DNA of 60,740 nt. Origin: Paracoccaceae bacterium. GTDB taxonomy: Bacteria > Pseudomonadota > Alphaproteobacteria > Rhodobacterales > Rhodobacteraceae. The number at the start of each line of letters is the position of its first letter. The first letter of the stretch is position 1. Positions 55,801-60,740 of the stretch are shown piece by piece. Below the pieces are notes generated by a model. It searched no databases and was not told where the DNA came from. It was given only the letters and a program-made list of their open reading frames with translations. The stretch covers positions 1 to 60,740 of the forward strand of contig JAJEBQ010000047.1 in NCBI GenBank assembly GCA_022822495.1, given 5' to 3'. The translations under genes were made by a program, and so were the position numbers.

Positions 55801-56575
55801 GATGGGATTTCTGGAACAAGTCCTCGCAAAAAGCCACTGAAACTTTATCCTTCAACGAGGATACAAAGATTGGAAGTGAGTTTATCTTCTTGGCTGTAAG
55901 TGAAGAAATCAGTTTTTTGACCGGTTCAAGATTACCGTTTATGAATAAAGATCGATAAAACACTATTGCAGCAACAGGCCATTCAGAATGCCAGTTCTGC
56001 TGAAGTTCTTCCAAGCCAAAATGGCTCATTTGGGGATAGTAAATACCATTCTTCAGCTCTGTTGATGGTAATGGCGGAACGGGTTCCTGGTAAAGGAGAT
56101 GACGACAATATTGTAGAAAGAAGGAAGCATTATTAGGACCACCTTCCAATAGGTATCCAAAAAGATTCTCCCAATGTTTTTTTGATAGAGTGGAAAGTGA
56201 TAATAATTCAGGATCGGGCTTATCATCTCCTGGAAGGACAACAAAGTTAACACCCTTGTTTTTCAGTTGGACAGAAAATTGTTCAAGACAGTATTGCCAA
56301 TAGGAAGTACCCCCCAAAGCTCTGATGATAACGAGTTTGGATTTGATTGCCGTTTTATCGAGGTATAAATCAACTGAATAGGGATGCGTTAACCATGAAA
56401 GTTGACCCAACCGGATAAAATCACGATCTTTGCTATAATGCCTGCTGGCCTGCGAAAGTATAGCTAAATCTGTATCGGCTGTTGAAAGGAATATAAGGTC
56501 AGCGGGGTAATGGTCAGGGTCGACGGGTTCAATGCCATTAGTGATTTGACCAGATGTGGTGGAAAGAATGTGCAT
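52832..56575 (-). CDS. cobN: Cobaltochelatase subunit CobN
   Basis: Protein of 1247 residues, the usual length of the large subunit of aerobic cobalt chelatase. Family segments include HAIVHLGKHGNLEWLPGKAM, DPGEGTQAKRRSQAVIIDHL, TAWGTSNMRTGGDDIAQALS, GSMPGSYGAGLQALIDE and VRSRSVNPKWINGVKRHGYKG. CobS and CobT, the ATPase partners, are not in the window. It starts 4 bp after cobW. No cobalamin riboswitch was seen upstream of the operon. Confidence 0.96.
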   Translation of the reverse strand: MHILSTTSGQITNGIEPVDPDHYPADLIFLSTADTDLAILSQASRHYSKDRDFIRLGQLSWLTHPYSVDLYLDKTAIKSKLVIIRALGGTSYWQYCLEQFSVQLKNKGVNFVVLPGDDKPDPELLSLSTLSKKHWENLFGYLLEGGPNNASFFLQYCRHLLYQEPVPPLPSTELKNGIYYPQMSHFGLEELQQNWHSEWPVAAIVFYRSLFINGNLEPVKKLISSLTAKKINSLPIFVSSLKDKVSVAFCEDLFQKSHPDIVLNLTGFALGTIGKGDDWQPTVLDKINKPVFQVVLGSADKPSWQGNSFGLPPRDIAMFVSLPEIDGRILSRAIAFKNQSKANCNTQYSVSLHEVVTDRLEFVSELTRNWINIGKIKPENKKIAVILGNYPNKDGRLANGVGLDTPESATLVLNKLKQSGYKISHFPETSSKLMNLLLQGTTNDLNKIKVNKNLARLSKDDYKRYFLELPPKVRSEILERWGHFEQDPYLVNSHFVLPLHKFGNIVVAIQPARGFNIDPKETYHSPDLVPPHNYFAFYFWIRKQFGAHAIVHLGKHGNLEWLPGKAMALSEDCFTEAALGPTPHFYPFIINDPGEGTQAKRRSQAVIIDHLTPPLTRAESYGMYRDLEILLDEYYEASGVDAKRTKFLENQILETVSKSKLEEDIGIDPPDHTANKLQKLDAYLCELKERQIRDGLHIFGKSPQGIQERDLITSLLRTPRNNGEGPEASSLRSLAKDFGFGETFDPLDCDFSLEWQDAKPVELREISSDPWRSNGDTVERLELYFSKLLESNTDAGKNSREVISYAQNTLKPLLRKCGGLETEGLLQSLDGKFLPPGPSGAPSRGRVDILPTGRNFYSVDSRSIPTRTAWALGWKSANLIIERYLQDKGDWPRKMALTAWGTSNMRTGGDDIAQALSLMGVKPQWDENSGRVTGFEILPHTILGRPRVDVTLRVSGFFRDAFPTQIDLVANAAKAVMNLDEPEFYNPAAECYRQDIEKLGKTRAGFRVFGSMPGSYGAGLQALIDEQLWSNREDLGQAYLEWGSFPLGQDADGKKDLETFTARLGEIDTIIHNQDNYEHDILDSDDYYQFEGGISAAIEKIKGEQPTIFHNDHSRPERPVIRTLEEEIGRVVRSRSVNPKWINGVKRHGYKGAFEIAATVDYLFAFAATTGAAKSHHFDLTYTAYLEDKETRKFIEENNPDALKEIANRFLEAMERGFWCPKLNSTRNLLMEIVQFDSSKEMADEFE

Positions 56576-56579
56576 TCAA

Positions 56580-57629
56580 TTAATCAGCAAAACAATCTAA
56601 CATCCTAAACAGTTCAGCCTGGTTTATGCCAGTTTCACCGATTATTACCAATCTGGTCTCATAGGCCTCAGTTTCACTAAATGGCCGATCAAAATAACTG
56701 TCTACCCTTGGCCCGACTGCCTGTATGACCATGCGCATGGGTGACCCCACAACAGCCCCAAATCCCTTAACCCTTAAAAGGTTGTGTTTGATGATTGCTT
56801 CGCGCAGAGCGGTTTTGAAGTCATCAGGATTATTTATGGCAGGTAATTTGAAAATAAAACTTTCAAAATCATCGTGGTCGTGATGATCTTCACCATTCTC
56901 ACCGTGATGATGTTGGATTTCATCTCTGGAGTAAATATTCTGTTCAGAACCAATTCCCAATCCCAGAATAATTTTTGGATCAACACTACCCATTTGAGAT
57001 TTTATTATTACGGTACCTTTCCGCACAATAGCAGAAATGTCAGACATCAGTTGATCCCTTTCACCTGCGGTTATCAAATCCAACTTGTTGACAACCACAA
57101 GGTCAGCGCAAGCCAACTGATTTTCAAAGAGTTCTGACAAAGGGGTATCATGGCTAAGATTATCATCATCGTCACGCTGTTTCATTATAGCGTCAGTGTT
57201 AGCGGCAAATTTGCCTTCTAGGACAGCCGGACCATCAACAACAACGATGACTCCATCAACCGTAACTTTCGGTTTAATTTCGGGCCAGTTAAACGCCCGA
57301 ACCAAAGGTTGTGGCAGTGCGAGACCTGAAGTTTCAATAATGATTTGATCCGGTTGGGGGTTCCTGGAAATCAACTGTTCCATGGCAGGGGTAAAATCTT
57401 CAGCAACCGTGCAGCAAATACAACCATTGGTCAATTCTAAAATATTCCCATCATCACAACCTTCTATGCCGCAATGGTTCAATATGCTACCATCTATTCC
57501 AAGATCTCCGAATTCATTTACAATAATGGCAATTTGTTTGCCGTTTGCTTTTTCAAGCAGGTTTTTTATCAAGGTTGTTTTACCAGCCCCCAAGAAACCA
57601 GTAATGATTGTTGTCGGAATTTTTACCAT
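56580..57629 (-). CDS. cobW: CobW-type GTP-binding metal-handling protein
   Basis: Protein of 349 residues in the COG0523 family. Walker A ITGFLGAGKTTLIKN at 9-23, the metal-binding GCICC at 69-73, VVVNKLDLI near 193 and a histidine-rich loop (QHHHGENGEDHHDHDD) near 240 are visible. The CobW branch delivers cobalt for cobalamin synthesis. It leads the cobW-cobN-cobO-cobQ operon and its place here supports the cobalt role over the zinc-type members. Confidence 0.94.
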   Translation of the reverse strand: MVKIPTTIITGFLGAGKTTLIKNLLEKANGKQIAIIVNEFGDLGIDGSILNHCGIEGCDDGNILELTNGCICCTVAEDFTPAMEQLISRNPQPDQIIIETSGLALPQPLVRAFNWPEIKPKVTVDGVIVVVDGPAVLEGKFAANTDAIMKQRDDDDNLSHDTPLSELFENQLACADLVVVNKLDLITAGERDQLMSDISAIVRKGTVIIKSQMGSVDPKIILGLGIGSEQNIYSRDEIQHHHGENGEDHHDHDDFESFIFKLPAINNPDDFKTALREAIIKHNLLRVKGFGAVVGSPMRMVIQAVGPRVDSYFDRPFSETEAYETRLVIIGETGINQAELFRMLDCFAD

Positions 57630-58216
57630 TTATGCCTGTTGGAATGTTTTACCTTTTGAGCCAAGTTAAGACCTCTATTTGTTTCAAATTATGAATACCA
57701 AATTTCAAATCCTATTTGCACTGGTTTTTAACGAATTTAAAGATCATATTGTTGGCAATTTATTCTTTGTTGAAATGAGATTTAAATTGACTGACAATTA
57801 CATATGAACCAGAAGTTTATTCCATCATCTAAGCCTTTCCGTAAATTTTTTCTCAGGCTGATGATGATCTTTTCAGAACGATAGGTAAGAATGCAATTTA
57901 CCAGGCAAAGAAAAAAGGGGTATATATACTGTGTCAGCCAAAATCAATTACATGGTAGCAGTTCATATCACCCAAAAGACTTCAATCACCAGTTAGCAAA
58001 ATATGATTTAATACCCGTTTTTAAAGTAGTTTTTGGATATATAAAGCAAGTATGAAGTTGAAAGGTGAAGTTTTATTTATTGACAATTTTTATTGATTAC
58101 CTTATTGGCTAAATTAAAATTTATAAAAACCCACACTCGGCGAAAGTATTTGAGCAGTTCCGTTTTTACAATCTGTAATTGTTAATCAAAGAAATGCTCA
58201 ACATAAGGGTAAGTTT
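57630..58216. other. Intergenic region upstream of cobW and the DUF5131 gene
   Basis: About 587 bp, very AT-rich, between divergent cobW and the DUF5131 gene. Searched by eye on both strands for the B12-box of a cobalamin riboswitch and for tRNA-like folds; neither was found. Promoters of both flanking genes must lie here. A short TATATATAC stretch near 57922-57931 is a possible -10 region. Confidence 0.5.
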
Positions 58217-58993
58217 ATGGCGCAGGCATCACAGATTGAATGGACCGATGCGACTTGGAATCCGGTCACGGGTTGTACCAAGATAGGCCCGGGGTGTGAT
58301 CATTGCTATGCAGAGCGATTTGCTGAACGTTGGCGGGGAATTAAGGGTCATCCCTACGAACAAGGATTTGACCTACGCCTCTGGCCCTCTCGGCTCGGAA
58401 TACCCGTATCCTGGAAAAAATCTCGCATGATTTTTGTCAATTCCATGAGCGATCTTTTTCATAAGAAAGTTGATCGGCATTTCATAGACCAAGTCTTTGA
58501 TGTCATGGAAGAAGCTGATTGGCATATCTATCAGATCCTCACCAAGCGAAGCTCGCTTATGCGAAACTATTTGAGGAGAAGATACGATAAAAAGCCTATA
58601 CCATCACATATATGGCTTGGTATTTCAATTGAGAATTCAGGACACAAGGGGCGTATTGACCATCTCAGGAAAATAAATTCGGGAGCACTGTTTATTTCAT
58701 TTGAACCCCTCTTGGGGCCGATCGGTGAAGTTGATTTATCCGATATAGCATGGGTTATTGTCGGTGGAGAAAGTGGACCAAGGGCAAGAGCAATGGCTCC
58801 TGAATGGGTAATAGAAATTAGGGATAAATGTTTGCAAGGGGGTATTGCCTTTTTCTTCAAACAATGGGGAGGTCCGCGGCCAAAATCAGGCGGTCGCCTT
58901 CTTGATGATGTTGAATGGAATGGCTTTCCTTGGAGAAAAGTGCCAAAAGAAATACTTGCATCAATGCAAGAACCTACAGGTAAATTACATTGA
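58217..58993 (+). CDS. DUF5131 (phage Gp37/Gp68) family protein with three-cysteine motif
   Basis: Protein of 258 residues. SQIEWTDATWNPVTGCTKIG at the start and GCDHCYAERFAERW right after it give the three cysteines C22, C29 and C32 (C-x6-C-x2-C), the mark of the 'three-Cys-motif' family. The later segments IFVNSMSDLFH, HIYQILTKRS, WLGISIENSGH and WVIVGGESGPRARAM are diagnostic. Homologues occur in phages and are paired with TcmP partner genes. The TcmP frame begins at a TTG overlapping the stop by 4 bp. Biochemical role unknown, with a defence-like context suspected. Confidence 0.87.
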   Translation: MAQASQIEWTDATWNPVTGCTKIGPGCDHCYAERFAERWRGIKGHPYEQGFDLRLWPSRLGIPVSWKKSRMIFVNSMSDLFHKKVDRHFIDQVFDVMEEADWHIYQILTKRSSLMRNYLRRRYDKKPIPSHIWLGISIENSGHKGRIDHLRKINSGALFISFEPLLGPIGEVDLSDIAWVIVGGESGPRARAMAPEWVIEIRDKCLQGGIAFFFKQWGGPRPKSGGRLLDDVEWNGFPWRKVPKEILASMQEPTGKLH

Positions 58994-60134
58994 TACCTCC
59001 TGAATATTCTGGTCGTGAGCAGACTTTTATTAAGCACGCTTTTTTAACTAACTATCTAGAGTTATTGGCTTTTAAAACACTTCAGGGGCGTGATCGAATT
59101 TTTAATTTTGTTGATGCTTTTGCAGGGCCTTGGCGTATTGCAAATGATTCTGATTATTCTGATGCTTCATTTGATCAAGCCCTGAGAACTCTCAATGGTG
59201 TAAAATCCAAACTGAAAGAATTGGGTAAATCCTCGACGATTAGGTTTATTTTCTGCGAAAAAATAAAGATTCATTTGAGAGGCTCGAAGAATATTCTCAC
59301 CGACACAAGGAATATGAGATACGAATATTTCATGGGCGGTTTGAAGAAAATTTGGAAGATATGAATGCATTTTGTAACACCGGGTTTACCTTCACATTTA
59401 TTGATCCTACAGGTTGGAACATTGATTCAAAACCCATTTTTGAGTTCTTGAGACAACAAAATGGCGAGTTTTTGATAAATTTTATGTCAGAGGATATTAA
59501 TCGATTCGCTACGTACCATGCGGTTAGTTCTTCAATCGGGCAATTTCTTGCTGATTCAAATTGGGAAAATGATTTCAATCAACTTTCAACGAAATCTAGT
59601 AACGAAGAACGAGTACTTTCTTTGCTTAAGAAACGACTAAAGGATTCTAAAGCAGCGAGGTATGTTCCGGATTTCCCTATACTTAAGCCCAAGGAAAATC
59701 GGATAAAAATGCGACTCCTTCTTGGTACTCATTCTTCGAAGGCCCTGGAAGTATTCCGAGATGTACAAAAACCTGTGGAAAATTTAGAAATTAAAGCCCG
59801 TACTAGGCTGCGAAATAAAGGCCAACAAAGCTTATTTGATGAGGGCGATATTTTCGATTTTATTCAAAGCTTAGAAGGTATTGGCAGTGAAGAATATCGG
59901 AAAAGAGCAGAAGAAAAAATAGTTCAATTCCTAACTGAGAAGGGTTCATCAAGATTTGAAAATATCAAAATATTAATACTTGAAAAAATTCCGATTAGGT
60001 TAACACAACTAAAGGATTTGATCTCATTGATGAGAAAACAAAATATACTTTTGTTTGATTTACCAAAAAGAAAGCAAAAGCCACAGGACGACACAATTAT
60101 TTCTTTAGCAAAACGACAGAAGACCTTGTTCTAA
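58990..60134 (+). pseudogene. TcmP (three-Cys-motif partner) protein, broken by one frameshift
   Basis: Two frames together encode a TcmP-like protein of about 380 residues. The first (TTG at 58990) carries KHAFLTNYLELLAFKTLQ and FNFVDAFAGPW, the methyltransferase-like motif region. The second resumes with FTFIDPTGWNIDSKPIFEFL and reads to TAA at 60134. The correct joint is FCEKNKDSFERLEEY, needing seven As where 59258-59263 has six. Loss of one A in a homopolymer may be a mutation, a sequencing error, or a slippage site. Everything else is intact. Confidence 0.8.
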
Positions 60135-60195
60135 ACTCGTAATCAGCTTACTCTTTTTGCTAATTTATTCCACGGGGGAATGCCAGCATCCCAGA

Positions 60196-60471
60196 TCATT
60201 CAAAGAATGTTAACAGCCCATAAACATCACGCCTGGGTTTGCATGGACCAAGGGCATAATAACCTTGAAACGCGTCAGAACAAACTATATGAGCCACCTT
60301 ATTGAAATATTCTTGATGATTATCCAAGAAAGTTTCTAACTCTTCCTCATTGAAACCTCCATGTGTACAATCATTTAGATATGCATCCCAATCGAAGTGA
60401 GCGATAATTTTATTTCTTACATCTTTACGAGGAGTATATACTGCAAAAAAACACCCGAGAGGGTGTTTCAT
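60196..60471 (-). CDS. Unrecognised 91-residue ORF, possibly a gene fragment
   Basis: Frame with VRNKIIAHFDWDAYLNDC in the middle. The R-N-K-x-x-A-H pattern is reminiscent of HEPN/AbiU2-type proteins (R-N-x-x-A-H), but the rest (FLDNHQEYFNKVAHIVCSD) gives no family. The only ATG, at 60471, is directly before a rho-independent terminator, whose stem codes for residues 2-8, so translation from this start is doubtful. It may be the tail of a larger gene that lost its 5' end. Low confidence in function. Confidence 0.4.
   Translation of the reverse strand: MKHPLGCFFAVYTPRKDVRNKIIAHFDWDAYLNDCTHGGFNEEELETFLDNHQEYFNKVAHIVCSDAFQGYYALGPCKPRRDVYGLLTFFE
60445..60468 (-). terminator. Rho-independent terminator of the RTX-type gene
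   Basis: On the minus strand AAACACCC, loop TCTC, GGGTGTTT is followed by a T-run, a textbook terminator 63 bp after the stop at 60531. A second, perfect 12 bp stem (ATCCGGGACCTG with CAGGTCCCGGAT) lies between at 60493-60520, with no T-run. Confidence 0.85.
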
Positions 60472-60530
60472 TCAGCCCAACCTGATTGATAAATCCGGGA
60501 CCTGAATGCAGGTCCCGGATCCCTTGTGTG

Positions 60531-60740
60531 CTATCCCCCGTAGTAGGCGTCCTGGTCGCCATTGAAGATAAAGTCCGATGCCTCCAACGAATCCATCTGA
60601 TAGTCGTACAAATAAATCTTGTTGTCCTCGTCAACCTTAACCACCGTCACCTCCCGACCCCACCAGGTCTTGTAGGACGATATGTCAAGGTCAGAAAAGT
60701 CGCTAACATCGGTGTAGCCTGAAAGATCAATCCGGTCTTC
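60531..60740 (-). CDS. C-terminus of an RTX-type or serralysin-like secreted protein
   Basis: The last 69 residues of a protein that continues beyond the window. DRIDLSGYTDVSDFSDLDIS and a final SLEASDFIFNGDQDAYYGG follow the pattern of the C-terminal cap of RTX calcium-binding proteins (DxIDLSGF..., LxASDFIF), which carry the type I secretion signal. Upstream glycine-rich nonapeptide repeats, if present, are outside the window. No transporter gene is seen here. Confidence 0.7.
   Translation of the reverse strand, partial: EDRIDLSGYTDVSDFSDLDISSYKTWWGREVTVVKVDEDNKIYLYDYQMDSLEASDFIFNGDQDAYYGG

Noticed and set aside
57630..58216. Cobalamin riboswitch upstream of cobW
   Set aside because: No B12-box or GGCAGG-like core was seen on either strand.
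1..60740. CRISPR arrays, tRNA and rRNA genes
   Set aside because: No spaced direct repeats and no tRNA-like GTTCGA arm with a supporting fold were found by eye. A tRNAscan-SE run would settle it.

Overview
The window reads as one contiguous piece of an AT-rich alphaproteobacterial chromosome. Pointers to that group are a Shemin-type 5-aminolevulinate synthase, an aerobic-type cobalamin set (CobW, CobN, CobO, CobQ), a heterotetrameric sarcosine oxidase operon with a GlxA/GbdR-type regulator, an NDUFAF5-like methyltransferase and a XylB-like sugar dehydrogenase. Genes are dense and often overlap by 1-14 bases; several starts are TTG or GTG. No tRNA, rRNA or CRISPR array was seen. The genus cannot be named from the sequence alone; marine or host-associated relatives are plausible.

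Layout. 1-0.2 kb: the 3' end of an ISAs1-type insertion sequence. 0.5-4.0 kb: methyltransferase-hemH and a divergent trkH. 4.0-10.1 kb: soxBDAG with a divergent GbdR-like activator. 10.1-12.4 kb: a 413 bp element with inverted-repeat ends abutting a decayed second soxA, then a RutR-like TetR gene. 12.9-20.5 kb: an operon of uracil-DNA glycosylase, GMC oxidoreductase, NIPSNAP protein and a BMP-type nucleoside ABC importer. 20.5-22.0 kb: an insertion-sequence graveyard with IS1634-like and IS1182-like fragments and the same inverted repeats seen at 10 kb.

22.1-35.5 kb is the most interesting part: a GntR-associated cluster with two type III glutamine-synthetase-like ligases, a class I amidotransferase, a DAO-type FAD oxidoreductase, a split glutamate-synthase-like trio (GlxB/GlxC/GlxD, also called MgsA/MgsB/MgsC), a nitrilase-fold amidase, two unrecognised small proteins and a 798-residue DUF1989-GcvT fusion. 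Together with soxBDAG 13 kb away it suggests catabolism of a methylated or otherwise substituted amine by gamma-glutamyl transfer, oxidation and one-carbon capture. The substrate is not known from sequence.

35.6-43.5 kb: sugar dehydrogenase and aldose epimerase, a DUF4143 ATPase, a frameshifted metallophosphatase, amtB with a small membrane protein, a degenerate ISAs1 copy and a haloacid-dehalogenase-like gene. 43.8-49.4 kb: a signalling set (PP2C response regulator, periplasmic ligand-binding protein, histidine kinase) plus an SMP-30 lactonase. 49.5-57.6 kb: hemA convergent with cobW-cobN-cobO-cobQ. 58.2-60.7 kb: a DUF5131/TcmP pair (TcmP frameshifted), an unrecognised ORF that begins next to a terminator, and the C-terminus of an RTX-type secreted protein.

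How the genes fit together: methyl-amine or sarcosine oxidation (Sox, the glx cluster, the GcvT fusion), ammonium handling (AmtB, GS and glutamate-synthase-like enzymes) and tetrapyrrole/B12 synthesis (HemA, HemH, Cob) dominate. Scattered insertion-sequence remnants, a pseudogene and three frameshifts point to ongoing erosion of accessory DNA.
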